A DNA stretch of 64,000 nt from Acidobacteriota bacterium (GCA_021818585.1 JAKATU010000058.1:1-64000), one strand, 5' to 3'; numbered from the stretch's first letter, positions 33,952-44,719 are shown. The notes: generated by a model from the sequence alone, not told the origin. Program-made: numbers and translations.

Positions 33952-34449
33952 TCACCACCAAAACTGATACCGGTTGTTCTGTTCCTTGTAGCCGTGGAAG
34001 TTCAGGTAGGGAGCAACCGTTTCCTGAAGTTTGAGGACGAAATCGTCCATCCACTCGTGGTTTTGTTTATACGCGTCGGCATAGACCTTATTTGTCCTAC
34101 CATCTATCCCGGCCAATCCGCCGTCTCGTCTCAGGTCAAAATAGGCGAGTATTTCATCTGCTCTCTGATCGAACTGCGTAAGAAGCGGCACCAATCCTGA
34201 TTCATCAGGGAAAAGGAACACTGCTTCACTGTATGCCTTTAGAAAGGTATCGTCAGAGGGTCTGGCGGATTCTATTCCGGCGGAACTATTGACCGCTCGA
34301 AGATAGTTGAGGACAGCCGTGTAGATTTCGAAACGCCTGCTGTACAACTCAAGCCGGAACTTCTCTCTGTTCACCTTCCACTGCTGCAAGCTGATCCAAG
34401 CCACGATGACGGCAATGATGATGGTAGCGACTGCGGTAGCTGTCTGCAC
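33952..34449 (-). CDS. Membrane-anchored helical protein of unknown function
   Basis: The 165-residue protein has one N-terminal transmembrane helix (ATIIIAVIVAWISLQQW) followed by a helical cytoplasmic domain (EKFRLELYSRRFEIYTAVLN and further). The motif after the helix, K-x5-LELY-x3-F-x2-Y, is seen in many short membrane proteins of unknown role. It is convergent with the 230-residue protein. Confidence 0.6.
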   Translation of the reverse strand: MQTATAVATIIIAVIVAWISLQQWKVNREKFRLELYSRRFEIYTAVLNYLRAVNSSAGIESARPSDDTFLKAYSEAVFLFPDESGLVPLLTQFDQRADEILAYFDLRRDGGLAGIDGRTNKVYADAYKQNHEWMDDFVLKLQETVAPYLNFHGYKEQNNRYQFWW

Positions 34450-34680
34450 TCTGATCCTCCGTTCTCACAGTAACAATAGCGCACCAGGCGCACTGATCCG
34501 CACCTGATCGACTGGTACCTTTCAAGACGGGCACTCCACAAAAGCCTGGCCTTCGCAATTGTGCCTGAAGGAAAGTTGGGTAGGATCATGCCTTTGGTGC
34601 AGGCGAAGAGAATTCAGCACTCATTTCCTTGCGGCGCGGTTTACCTGTCATCCAGCAAGCACAAAGCGCACTAAGAACAG

Positions 34681-34745
34681 CCGCCAGCGGCGGCTCGTGC
34701 GCGAGGATTTGCCGCCAAGAACGCCCCAGCGGGGCGCGGCAAATC
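34681..34745. other. Two GC-rich hairpins downstream of the integrase gene
   Basis: CCGCC-AGC-GGCGG lies at 34681-34693. GATTTGCCGC (34706-34715) pairs with GCGGCAAATC (34736-34745) around an inner GCCCC-AGC-GGGGC stem. No T-tract follows on either strand, so this is not a typical terminator. It could be a recombination or regulatory structure. The rest of 34450-34834 holds nothing recognised. Confidence 0.45.
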
Positions 34746-34834
34746 AGAACGAATATCCGAAGTAAGTAATTTTGAATATCGCAAGGCCTCCGCCAGCGGC
34801 TCCGGCCAAAGACCGATTCAGGAGCGTTACGCGG

Positions 34835-36262
34835 TCAGCCTGTCCTGCGGTGCTGACCGCGCTTGGATTTGTCGTGCGTCTCTGCTGCCTTCGACGCTTT
34901 AGCCCTGGTAACGTCCACTTCCGGTTGCGGCAACTCCCATCCCGCCATGCCCTGCAACACGCGGTCGGCGTGCTTGATGGTGTTCACATGCCCATAGTGC
35001 TCTTCGATCATGTGGACGGATGTTCCCATCTGCTCGGCAAGGAAATACACATCCACGCCTTCCTGCAAGCGCAGCGTGGCGTAGGTGTGCCGGAAGCAAT
35101 ACGTCGAGCGCGGCACGCCCTGCGTGCCCTCGCGCAACTTCGCTTCGTTCAGAAGATCGGCAATCAGTGCGCTATAAAGTGTGGATGTGGGCTTGCCCAC
35201 AACGTTCGTAAAGACTCTGTCTTCCGGCTCCGTGGCCTTGGAGATTACGCGAATACGTTCGAGATAATCTCCGATGCTCTTGGGAGCAACCAGCTTGCGC
35301 GACTTGCCCTTGCCCTGCACGAACAGCACAACAATCTCACGCCCTTCACGGTCCTTCGCCGCCATGATGTCGCGCCAGCGAAGATTCCTCATCTCCGCTG
35401 GGCGCATTCCCGTATTACAGGCAATCAGAATCATGTTGTACGTAACAGTCCGATACCAGACGCTCGACGGTTTATCCGCTGCCGCAATCCACTTCCGTCC
35501 CACTGTATGCAGCTTGCGGTATTCCTCCAGCGTGAACTCATCCCGCCGCATCGTCTTGAGCTTCGGGCGCTCGTCGAAACGCTGGCTTGCCGGAACATAG
35601 CGTTTCTTAATGGCGTAGTTCATCACCGCGCCAAATATGGACATCTCAAACCGGATGGTGGAATCACTGATAAAAGGAACTGTTCTCTCTTCGGATGGTT
35701 TGACCTCGATTGGTTTCAACACCCGAATACCCAGAGTCTTCTGAACTTTGGTGCGGCGCTCAGCTTCCTTCGCAGCAAAGGCTTTTGCCATCTCGTCCGT
35801 GATTTCCCGAACGCCGTTGCGCCGGTTGCGTCCCGCGCCATTCACCCGCCGCCATGCCGGATAGCCACCCCAAAGCTCATCACCGATAAGGTGGACCTGC
35901 GTGGAACCTACATAGCGGTCTAATGCACCTTCAATGACCGCGCGCATTTTCTTGGGGCGTGCCGCGCTGATCTCCCCGCGCTTCGCCCGAGCCTCCTGCG
36001 TCAGCAGGTATTCCCGCCCCACTTCGCGGAAGGGATGATTGAACACCGGAACGTCATGCTTCAAACGAAACCGAATGTCCGCATCCTGGTCGAAGGCGCG
36101 GTCCCGCGCCACATCGATGTCGGTTGTTTTGAGCGAAACCGTCTTGTAGCGGTCTGCCTTGGGAATCTTCATGCGGCAGTACCACATTCGATGATCCACA
36201 TCGCCGCGCCGAAAAAGTATCAGGCCGGGCTTGAGTTCCGTTTTGTCGGTGACGAATGCCAT
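34835..36262 (-). CDS. Tyrosine recombinase / site-specific integrase
   Basis: The 475-residue integrase has an N-terminal arm- and core-binding part (to about 200) and a catalytic domain with the first Arg in ACNTGMRPAEMRNLRW (near 287), FRHTYATLRLQ (near 391) and the nucleophile Tyr in IEEHYGHVN (near 421). The His of the usual H-x-x-R is replaced by Tyr (YCFR), a known variation. It is longer than phage integrases of about 350-400 residues. The ATG at 36262 is chosen because GGAGG lies 6 nt upstream; the ATG at 36274 overlaps that site. It marks the right end of the island. Confidence 0.94.
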   Translation of the reverse strand: MAFVTDKTELKPGLILFRRGDVDHRMWYCRMKIPKADRYKTVSLKTTDIDVARDRAFDQDADIRFRLKHDVPVFNHPFREVGREYLLTQEARAKRGEISAARPKKMRAVIEGALDRYVGSTQVHLIGDELWGGYPAWRRVNGAGRNRRNGVREITDEMAKAFAAKEAERRTKVQKTLGIRVLKPIEVKPSEERTVPFISDSTIRFEMSIFGAVMNYAIKKRYVPASQRFDERPKLKTMRRDEFTLEEYRKLHTVGRKWIAAADKPSSVWYRTVTYNMILIACNTGMRPAEMRNLRWRDIMAAKDREGREIVVLFVQGKGKSRKLVAPKSIGDYLERIRVISKATEPEDRVFTNVVGKPTSTLYSALIADLLNEAKLREGTQGVPRSTYCFRHTYATLRLQEGVDVYFLAEQMGTSVHMIEEHYGHVNTIKHADRVLQGMAGWELPQPEVDVTRAKASKAAETHDKSKRGQHRRTG

Positions 36263-36287
36263 ATTCGCCTCCATCGTTTGGACGCGT

Positions 36288-36346
36288 TCTGTGCAGATTC
36301 CGTGCAGATATTTTTTGCAAACCCTTGATTCTGCATATCTGTGCAG
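36288..36346. promoter_or_regulatory. GTGCAGAT repeats upstream of the integrase
   Basis: GTGCAGAT occurs at 36291-36298 and again at 36302-36309, one helical turn apart. ATATCTGTGCAG (36335-36346) is the inverted form of GTGCAGATAT (36302-36311). They could be integrase arm sites or an operator. Confidence 0.45.
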
Positions 36347-36359
36347 GACTCGTATAGAT

Positions 36360-36365
36360 ATTATA
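36360..36365 (-). promoter_or_regulatory. Candidate -10 box of the integrase promoter
   Basis: On the minus strand this is a perfect TATAAT, 98 nt before the integrase start, with no good -35. The GTGCAGAT repeats lie between it and the gene. Confidence 0.4.
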
Positions 36366-36402
36366 GAAACACTATGTTATTTATTTACATGAATTTATGA
36401 TG

Positions 36403-36650
36403 TAGTTGTCATCCCGACCGAAGTCCGTTCCGCGCAAGCGGAGCGAACGCAGCGGAGGAACCTGCAGTCAAAATCCCCGGATGGAACCGGAAGCTCCGGG
36501 TGCCCATACATTCGCACGTTCAATGCGCGAATGTACGGGACCATATCGGCCAACGGCCGACCCGCCTTTCCCACAATCAACTCAGAATAAGGCGGCGCCA
36601 TCCAGGCTCCGCTTGGGTGGAAACACAAAATCCTCCCCAAAGGCCTGCCC
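36403..36650. repeat. Intergenic composite repeat A2
   Basis: Order of modules: TTGTCATCCCGACCGAAG, GAGGAACCTGCAGTCAAAAT, GGGTGCCCATACA with a hairpin, then CCATCCAGGCTCCGCTTGGG (36598-36617) and AAAATCCTCCCCAAAGGCC. The same modules lie at 12183-12430 at the other end of the island, in the same orientation. Confidence 0.7.
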
Positions 36651-36787
36651 CGCGCAAAAGCGGGTGAATCCGCAATTCCACCCGCCAACTCCTGCAACTT
36701 CCTCCTTACCTTGGTGTTATCCATTACATACCTTCAGGTTATCCGGGCATCTTCTCCAGCACGCCCGGAAGACAGGACGCAATCCCC

Positions 36788-38062
36788 ATGAACACTTTCA
36801 CGCGCATCGCCGCAGCTACCCTCTTCACTGTCATAGCCGCCGTCTCCATCGCCTGCGGTGCATCCGGCTCCGTCGCGAACACGACACCACCCCCGGCACC
36901 CACGCCCACTCCCACGCCAGCCGCCCCGCAAGTCGCCGTCGTCTCAGGAAAACTCGTCCTCGCCGGAACCAATACGCCATTTATCCCCAGGGGCTTTTCC
37001 GCTACCGGCCTGGTCTATCCCACCCAGTACGCTGGCACACTCTGCACCCAGCCTGACATCGCTCCCGGCTCACAGGCAGGCCAGTATCTCCAGGATACAC
37101 AGGCCGCGCTCACTGCGGCTCCGCTCCCCGGCCTCGCCTACAACGCATCCTTCCAGGCCATGGTGCAGGATTGGAAAGTCAACACCGTCCGCATGCAGGT
37201 CAGCCAGGGCGCGCTCCAGTACGAATACGCAAACCATCTCTCCGCATACACTGACATGGTGCGCAACGCAGTCGCACAGGCCCGCGCTGCCGGAATGATC
37301 GTTATCCTTGCCATGCAGTCCGAGCGCTATAGCTGCACCCCCTATCAGAACGGAAACCTGCAAAGACTCCCCGACGTCAACACCGAGCAGGCATGGGCAC
37401 AACTCCTCAACTCGACCCTCACCAACGACAAGGGCGTCATCCTCGAAATCTTCAACGAACCCGACCCAACCGTTAACTGCAACGCCGGCACATATCAGCA
37501 GCCTGACTGGACAACATGGGCCACCGGCTGCGGAATCGAACCCGATCAGGGCATGCTCACCGTCGGCCAATATGTCCGCTCGCTCGCCCCCAACAACGTA
37601 TTACTCTTCGACGGCACAGGGATTGATTTCGCATTCGTCGGCTTCACGCCTCCCAGCGGAATGCCCGCCAACTCCGCCTACACCTTCCATCCCTATGACT
37701 ACGTCGTCGACAGCACTCTCGCCGACAACACCAGCGCCTGGGACAACCGCTTCGGCAACTTCGCCACCAGCGGACACGCCGTCTTTGTCACCGAGTGGAA
37801 CGAAGACTTTGAATGCCCCAGCGATCCCAACCAGACCATCACAGACGAACTCATTCAGACCTACCTTCCCCAGCACTCCATAGGAATAATGGGCTACGCA
37901 TGGGATGGCCCGTACTGGAACTCAGGCTATCTGGTAAACAGCTATGACTACACCGGTAACACCGCCAACTACCAGCTAGTGGACCCCGATAGCTCAGGCT
38001 GCGCCCAGAACGGCGGAAGAGAGTTGCAGCAACTCTTCCAGACTCAGGCCGCAAGCAACTAG
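36788..38062 (+). CDS. GH5-like endoglycosidase lipoprotein
   Basis: The 424-residue protein has a signal peptide ending VSIACGAS, a lipobox, so it should be lipid-anchored. A Pro/Thr-rich linker follows. The barrel has NTVRMQVSQGALQYEY, the acid/base Glu in LEIFNEPDPTVNC and the nucleophile Glu in FVTEWNEDFECP, the clan GH-A pattern of family 5 cellulases and mannanases. The substrate cannot be told from sequence. It is the first core gene right of the island and appears monocistronic. Confidence 0.85.
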   Translation: MNTFTRIAAATLFTVIAAVSIACGASGSVANTTPPPAPTPTPTPAAPQVAVVSGKLVLAGTNTPFIPRGFSATGLVYPTQYAGTLCTQPDIAPGSQAGQYLQDTQAALTAAPLPGLAYNASFQAMVQDWKVNTVRMQVSQGALQYEYANHLSAYTDMVRNAVAQARAAGMIVILAMQSERYSCTPYQNGNLQRLPDVNTEQAWAQLLNSTLTNDKGVILEIFNEPDPTVNCNAGTYQQPDWTTWATGCGIEPDQGMLTVGQYVRSLAPNNVLLFDGTGIDFAFVGFTPPSGMPANSAYTFHPYDYVVDSTLADNTSAWDNRFGNFATSGHAVFVTEWNEDFECPSDPNQTITDELIQTYLPQHSIGIMGYAWDGPYWNSGYLVNSYDYTGNTANYQLVDPDSSGCAQNGGRELQQLFQTQAASN

Positions 38063-38110
38063 CCGCGGGCGCCGGTTAAGATTTTACTCTTTCCGGCTCT
38101 TCAAAATCTG

Positions 38111-38147
38111 GATGCCCCGTCCAAGCTTCGCTTGGGCGGGTCCTGAT
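38111..38147. repeat. Short intergenic repeat A3
   Basis: GATGCCCCGTCCAAGCTTCG followed by CTTGGGCGGGTCCTGA; the CCAAGC/GCTTGG arms make a hairpin. Confidence 0.65.
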
Positions 38148-38224
38148 TTGCCGTATCCCGCAACCCTTGCAATGCAAATGAACGAATACCACCGCGAAAA
38201 GTAACAAATCTCAAACACAAAAAA

Positions 38225-39271
38225 TCAACGCCCCGAACGCACCGGCAGCAGCGCACCCACATTCTCCGGCGCGCTCGGATTCACCCCGAAATCCCACACA
38301 TCCTTGTTCACCTCCGGCCCGCCCAGCAGTTCCACCAGCGCATATTCGCCCGGCTCCAGCACGTCCACCGGGCTCACCTTCAGCCAGTGCCCGCCCGCCA
38401 TCACCATCTTCTTCATCGCAATCTTTTGCCCCGGCGCTTCCGCTTCGCCCAGCTTTCGCACCTGCACGGCATAAATCACGCGTGAATCCCCCTGCCGCAC
38501 CACCTTCACAATCACAAATCGAGACTCCGCGGACCCTCCGCCCTCATCCTTCCCTCGCCTCGAACCCTCACGCGCATCTACCACAAACGCATTCGCCGGC
38601 GCAGCCAGCGGACCGCCCCGCACACTCACATAAAACGCCGGCTTGCCGGTATGCAGTTGCACCGCCGCATGCACGCCCTGCATCCGCACCAGCTCCGCAA
38701 ACCCGTGCATCCGATCCACATCCACCGCCTCCACGCTGTGGAAGGGATTCACATTCAAATTCCCATTCGCCTGTTGCAAATGCAGTAACTCCGGTCGCCC
38801 CTCATAGTCATCCAGCGCAAATACTCCGCCCTCGTCCGGCAGCCGCAGCCCCGGTCGCACCACCGGCATCAGGTCCGCCACCGTCGCCCGCTGCGCACGC
38901 TCCTCACGGTCCACCTCCGCCGTCACCCGCGCCGCCTCCGCCGGAGTCATCGTCTCAAACTCACCCTCCCCGCCGGTCACTCCATGCGGATGCGCCTTCG
39001 CCCACGCCTTCGTCGCCTTCCAGTCCACCTGCCTAGCCGGAATCGTCCGCCACCCCGCACCCTCCGCGCTCTCGTATCGCACCTGCCCATCCTTCACCCG
39101 GTACCGCGCCACGTCCAGGTAAGTCCCATCCTTCAGGATCAGCCGCTTCTTCCCATGCTTCGCCGCCGCCAGCACCCGGCTCCCGCCACTACAGACCGGA
39201 CACACCGCCACGCCAGCCACCAATCCCGTCGCCAGCAGCAGCACAACCCCGAACCGAAAAATCCGCCTCAT
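38225..39271 (-). CDS. Exported protein of unknown function
   Basis: The 348-residue protein has a signal peptide (FGVVLLLATGLVAGVAVC, with a Cys that could be lipidated). Next is GKKRLILKDGTYLDVARYRV, a short beta motif common in acidobacterial exported proteins, and a beta-rich C-terminal domain. No catalytic motif is recognised. It is convergent with the GH5 gene and divergent from the next gene. Confidence 0.65.
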   Translation of the reverse strand: MRRIFRFGVVLLLATGLVAGVAVCPVCSGGSRVLAAAKHGKKRLILKDGTYLDVARYRVKDGQVRYESAEGAGWRTIPARQVDWKATKAWAKAHPHGVTGGEGEFETMTPAEAARVTAEVDREERAQRATVADLMPVVRPGLRLPDEGGVFALDDYEGRPELLHLQQANGNLNVNPFHSVEAVDVDRMHGFAELVRMQGVHAAVQLHTGKPAFYVSVRGGPLAAPANAFVVDAREGSRRGKDEGGGSAESRFVIVKVVRQGDSRVIYAVQVRKLGEAEAPGQKIAMKKMVMAGGHWLKVSPVDVLEPGEYALVELLGGPEVNKDVWDFGVNPSAPENVGALLPVRSGR

Positions 39272-39368
39272 ACCCCCATCCTAGTCCTTCTCCGCCAACA
39301 GTCCTTCCACACAAAATGCCCTTCTTTGCGTCTCAAATGAAGTCCCACTTCCCATCAAGGAGCGCAGT

Positions 39369-40316
39369 TTGCCCCAATTTCGTTATCCTCTCTGCATGCG
39401 TTTCCCATCTGTTCTCCTGCTCTGCGGTCTAATCGCCGCGGCCCCCGTTCTCTCTGCCCAGCAAACCGCCTCCGCTCCGGCGCAGAAAACCACCACCACG
39501 CCCGCCCAGACCACCAAGCCGGCCCCGCCGCCGCTGCGCCTCGAATCCCTCCCGCCCGAACCAAAGGCCCTCACGCCGGCACAGCAAAAAGCCCTCGAAA
39601 CCAAACGAGTGCTCGCCGCCATTAACAACCTCGCGCGCAACCAGGTCAACTGGGGCCCCGCCATGTCCACCCCCGGCTACTCCTTAGCCCTCATCGACAA
39701 AGGCCACAAGTCCTCGCCGGAAGGCACCCAGGTCACCTTCTCGCTCCACGCCACCGGCTTCCAACCCGGCGACTCGCTCACCCTACTCCGCTGGCCGCTC
39801 GACTCCACCGTCCAGAAGGTCACCTCCGGCCTCACCGTGGACAACACCGGTCAGGTCATCTGCCCGGAAATCAGCCAGGGCGACTGCCTCGCCTCCATGC
39901 AGCCCGGCGACCCCGTCCACATCAAAGAAATCGCCGCCCGCGGCGAACCTCTGCGCGTCGCCGTCGTCGAAGCAAAAACAGAAAAGCGCGCCGAGACCAC
40001 CATCATCCCCTTCCCGCTGGAAAACACCAGCGGTTCATGCAAGCTCGAAACCATCCTCGGCACCAAAAATGCCGGCCTCGTCCTCCTCGAAGGCTCAGGC
40101 TTCCCGAAAAGTGCCCAGGTCGAAATCCACATCGTCACCTACGGCCAGGACCATCCCGTCACCACCACCACCACCGCCGCCGGCGGCCTCGTCGTCGCAG
40201 TCCTCCCCGCTGTCACCGGCCACACCAGCGGAACCACCACCATCTCCTACAAAGGCGCCTCCTGCTCACCCTCCGTGTCCTTCCCCTGGGGAGCAAACTC
40301 CTACCACCCCCTCTGA
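39369..40316 (+). CDS. Exported protein of unknown function, TTG start
   Basis: The 315-residue protein has a signal peptide (FPSVLLLCGLIAAAPVLSAQ), an Ala/Pro/Thr/Gln-rich linker and a beta-rich domain. A repeated Ig-like feel (FSLHATGFQPGDSLTLLRWP; LLEGSGFPKSAQVEIHIVTY) suggests two sandwich domains. AAGGAG lies 6 nt before a TTG at 39369, while the ATG at 39396 has none, so the TTG start is preferred. No family is recognised. Confidence 0.65.
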   Translation: MPQFRYPLCMRFPSVLLLCGLIAAAPVLSAQQTASAPAQKTTTTPAQTTKPAPPPLRLESLPPEPKALTPAQQKALETKRVLAAINNLARNQVNWGPAMSTPGYSLALIDKGHKSSPEGTQVTFSLHATGFQPGDSLTLLRWPLDSTVQKVTSGLTVDNTGQVICPEISQGDCLASMQPGDPVHIKEIAARGEPLRVAVVEAKTEKRAETTIIPFPLENTSGSCKLETILGTKNAGLVLLEGSGFPKSAQVEIHIVTYGQDHPVTTTTTAAGGLVVAVLPAVTGHTSGTTTISYKGASCSPSVSFPWGANSYHPL

Positions 40317-40339
40317 AAATCCCACCTCGTTCGTTAAAT

Positions 40340-40360
40340 GGGCCTTCCTCGCGAAGGCCC
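40340..40360 (+). terminator. Hairpin between the exported protein gene and pyrG
   Basis: GGGCCTTC-CTCGC-GAAGGCCC is a perfect stem 24 nt after the stop codon. A T-tract is lacking. Confidence 0.5.
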
Positions 40361-40414
40361 TGCAATACACCCTTTCTTTCCGTCGCCGTTCCTGCGATAC
40401 TTGGTCGTGCCTGA

Positions 40415-42115
<1,701 letters not shown>

Positions 42116-42147
42116 CCCCTGACTTTTCCCGTCATTCACAAGAATAT

Positions 42148-42190
42148 GGGCGCCCCGTCCAGGCTCCGCTTGGGCGGGACCAGAGAACCT
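42148..42190. repeat. Short intergenic repeat A4
   Basis: GGGCGCCCCGTCCAGGCTCC, GCTTGGGCGGGACC, then AGAGAACCT, downstream of pyrG. Confidence 0.65.
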
Positions 42191-42270
42191 CAATACGAAA
42201 ACATAAGGGGCCATAAAGCCACACCAAAAGGGAATGGTGCCGTCAGGCGCGAACACCCGCGCGCCGGCGC

Positions 42271-42840
42271 CTACAAGGCCCGCTCAATCCGCCGGTCCGG
42301 AACCAGCCACATCAAAGCCACCACCACATAAAGTCCCAGCGAAACCCAATGCCAGAAAAACGCAAACACAATCCCCACCCCATAAAGCACCGGCGATAGC
42401 TTCCCCTTCCAGTCCCCGCCCACGGCCTTCGCCAACTTCGACTCCTCACCCTGCGAAGCAATAATCGTCCGCTGCAAAATCCAGTAAGCAATCGCCGCCG
42501 CCAGCAGCACGCCTCCATACACCGCTGCAGGAACCGCCGCAAAATGATTCTCCCCCAGCAACCCCGTCACAAACGGAAACAGCGACAGCCAGAACAGCAG
42601 ATGCAGATTCGCCCACAGAATCCCGCCCGTCGCGCACTCCAGCGTATGCAGCATGTGGTGATGGTTGTTCCAGTAAATCCCCACATAAACAAAGCTCAGC
42701 ACGTAGCACAGAAACACCGGCGCCACCGGCAGCAGCGCCGCCCACCCCACTCCGTGCGGAACCTTCAGGTCCAGCACCATGATCGTGATAATGATCGCCA
42801 CCACCCCATCGCTGAACGCCTCAAGCCGGTTCGTGTTCAC
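42271..42840 (-). CDS. TMEM175-like (DUF1211) membrane protein
   Basis: The 189-residue protein begins MNTNRLEAFSDGVVAIIITI, the R-x3-FSD signature of TMEM175 potassium-permeable channels. It has about five to six transmembrane segments and YWNNHHHMLHTLECATGGIL. Bacterial members form tetrameric K+ leak channels. It is separated by 135 nt from the sugar porter gene upstream. Confidence 0.88.
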   Translation of the reverse strand: MNTNRLEAFSDGVVAIIITIMVLDLKVPHGVGWAALLPVAPVFLCYVLSFVYVGIYWNNHHHMLHTLECATGGILWANLHLLFWLSLFPFVTGLLGENHFAAVPAAVYGGVLLAAAIAYWILQRTIIASQGEESKLAKAVGGDWKGKLSPVLYGVGIVFAFFWHWVSLGLYVVVALMWLVPDRRIERAL

Positions 42841-42941
42841 CCAATGCCTCCTCGCGCCGCTGTCCAGATCCTAAGTCATCCTCGCCTCCGCCTCATCCAA
42901 AAACAAATGCGACCTCCCCATAGAAGAAAGGCCGCATCCTG

Positions 42942-42978
42942 AAGCGAAAAGCTAATGGCTAACAGCGAAAAGCTATCA
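42942..42978. repeat. Intergenic GCTAATGGCT-type repeat, copy 3
   Basis: GCGAAAAGCTAATGGCTAAC followed by AGCGAAAAGCTATC, at the 3' end of the sugar porter gene. Confidence 0.5.
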
Positions 42979-44433
42979 AGCCACCCCCACCTTCCGCCGC
43001 AGCGAAGCCCAGAGCGCCTCCATCTGTTCCAGCGTCCGCCCCTTCGTCTCCGGAACCGTGCGCCACACAAACAGCGCCGCCAGAATGCTCATCACGCCGT
43101 AAACCCAGTACGCAAATCCATGATGGAAATGCTTCACCAGCCACGGATTGTTGTTCAAAATCGGGAAGCTCCAGCTCACTAGGTAATTCGCCACCCACTG
43201 CGCCGCAACCGCCAGCGCCATGGCCTTGCCACGAATCTGGTTCGGGAAAATCTCGCTCAGCAGCACCCAGGTCACCGGGCCCCAGGACACTGCAAAACCC
43301 GCCGTATACACCAGCATCGCCACCAGCGCCGCTATGCCCTTGCCGCCCAGCCACAGCTCTGAGCCAAGCCACAACATGCTCACCGCCATCACCAGCGCGC
43401 CCACTATCTGCAGCGGACGCCGGCCAAACCGGTCCACCGTCATGATCGCAATCACCGTGAACGTCAAATTCACCGCGCCCACAATAATCGTCTGGAACAG
43501 CGCCGCATTCGTGCTCAGCCCCATCCCCTCGAAAATAGCCGTGGCGTAGTACAGCACTACGTTAATGCCCACAAACTGCTGAAAAATCGACAGCATCAGC
43601 CCGCTCAAGATCACCAGCCCGCCAAAGCTCAGCAGTTTGCCCGACGCATGATGCTTCAGTGAAGCGCGAATCTCCGCTATCTCACGATCGCCCTCTTCCT
43701 TGGTCACCAGCTTCGCCAGCACCCCGCGCGCCCGCTCTTCATCGTTGCGCATCATCAAAAAGCGCGGCGTCTCCGGAACGAAAAACAGCAGCAGCAAAAA
43801 CAACCCCGCCGGTATCGCTCCCGACAAAAACATGTACCGCCACCCAATCGTGTTCAGCCACGCATCGCCGCTGCCGCTCTTTGAAATGCCAAAGTTCACA
43901 AAGTAGATCACCAGCATGCCAAAGATAATCGCGAACTGGTTCCACGCCACCAGGTTCCCTCGCACCTTCGGCGGCGCAATCTCGGCAATGTACATCGGCG
44001 AAAGCATCGAGGCCAGCCCCACGCCAATCCCACCCAGGATGCGGTACATCACAAATGCCCACATGTAGCCCGGCCCGCCATGCCCGATCGGCGCAAACGG
44101 AAACTCCGGAGCCGAGGCGCCCAGCGCCGAAATCAAAAACAGAACCGCCGCAATCACCAGCCCGCGCTTGCGCCCGATCGTCGTGCTCACCCAGCCGCCC
44201 AGCAGCCCGCCGATAATGCACCCGATCAGCGCACTCGAAACCACAAACCCCAGCAGCGAACTCGCCGCATCCGCCTGCGCCGGGTTCGCCAGATCCGTAA
44301 ACCGCGGATTGACGAAGTAAGCCCGCAAACTGTCCACCGCCCCGTTGATCACCGCCGTGTCATACCCAAACAGCAGCCCGCCCAGCGTGGCAATCAGCGT
44401 TACCAGAACCACATAACGATTCACTCGAAACAT
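42976..44433 (-). CDS. MFS sugar porter (XylE/GLUT family)
   Basis: The 485-residue protein has about 12 transmembrane segments. Sugar-porter motifs are GGLLFGYDTAVINGA near the start, WVSTTIGRKRGL (loop 2-3), VPETPRFLMM (end of helix 6), FQQFVGINVVLYYA (helix 7) and VPETKGRTLEQMEALW at the C-terminus. Proton-coupled hexose or pentose uptake is likely. The ATG at 44433 has GGGAG 5 nt upstream; an upstream in-frame start adds an atypical extension. Its substrate may come from the secreted glycosidases, which is inference. Confidence 0.93.
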   Translation of the reverse strand: MFRVNRYVVLVTLIATLGGLLFGYDTAVINGAVDSLRAYFVNPRFTDLANPAQADAASSLLGFVVSSALIGCIIGGLLGGWVSTTIGRKRGLVIAAVLFLISALGASAPEFPFAPIGHGGPGYMWAFVMYRILGGIGVGLASMLSPMYIAEIAPPKVRGNLVAWNQFAIIFGMLVIYFVNFGISKSGSGDAWLNTIGWRYMFLSGAIPAGLFLLLLFFVPETPRFLMMRNDEERARGVLAKLVTKEEGDREIAEIRASLKHHASGKLLSFGGLVILSGLMLSIFQQFVGINVVLYYATAIFEGMGLSTNAALFQTIIVGAVNLTFTVIAIMTVDRFGRRPLQIVGALVMAVSMLWLGSELWLGGKGIAALVAMLVYTAGFAVSWGPVTWVLLSEIFPNQIRGKAMALAVAAQWVANYLVSWSFPILNNNPWLVKHFHHGFAYWVYGVMSILAALFVWRTVPETKGRTLEQMEALWASLRRKVGVA

Positions 44434-44616
44434 AAATCTCCCGCTCACTCCGCCAGAAACACCGCTCCCGCTCCATCCGGAAACCGTCCAGAACAACAGC
44501 CGCCGCAAGAGAAAAGCGATTTATTAGAACAGGCCCGAACCATCCCGATTCAGACCCAACACATCATAGCCCATCCCCCACACTCTCAGATAGCCCCAAC
44601 TCCAAAACCGGAAAAA

Positions 44617-44654
44617 GCGGGTGCCCCATCCAAGCTACGCTGGGGTAGGACTGG
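44617..44654. repeat. Short intergenic repeat A5
   Basis: GCGGGTGCCCCATCCAAGCT followed by ACGCTGGGGTAGGACTGG, with imperfect hairpin arms. Confidence 0.65.
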
Positions 44655-44686
44655 AAAATGCCGCCATCAAAACCCAACCCATTCCA

Positions 44687-44719
44687 CCTTTGCGTCCTTA
44701 GCGTCTTTGCGGTAGATTT
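44687..44719. repeat. CTTTGCGTC-type intergenic repeat
   Basis: CTTTGCGTCCTTAGCGTCTT then TGCGGTAGATTT. Short tracts of this type occur between genes in many bacterial phyla; function unknown. Confidence 0.6.

Noticed and set aside
34450-34834. tRNA gene as integration target
   Set aside because: The hairpins lack a cloverleaf, an anticodon arm and the conserved T-loop GTTCGA; none was found near 12140-12550 or 36263-36787 either.
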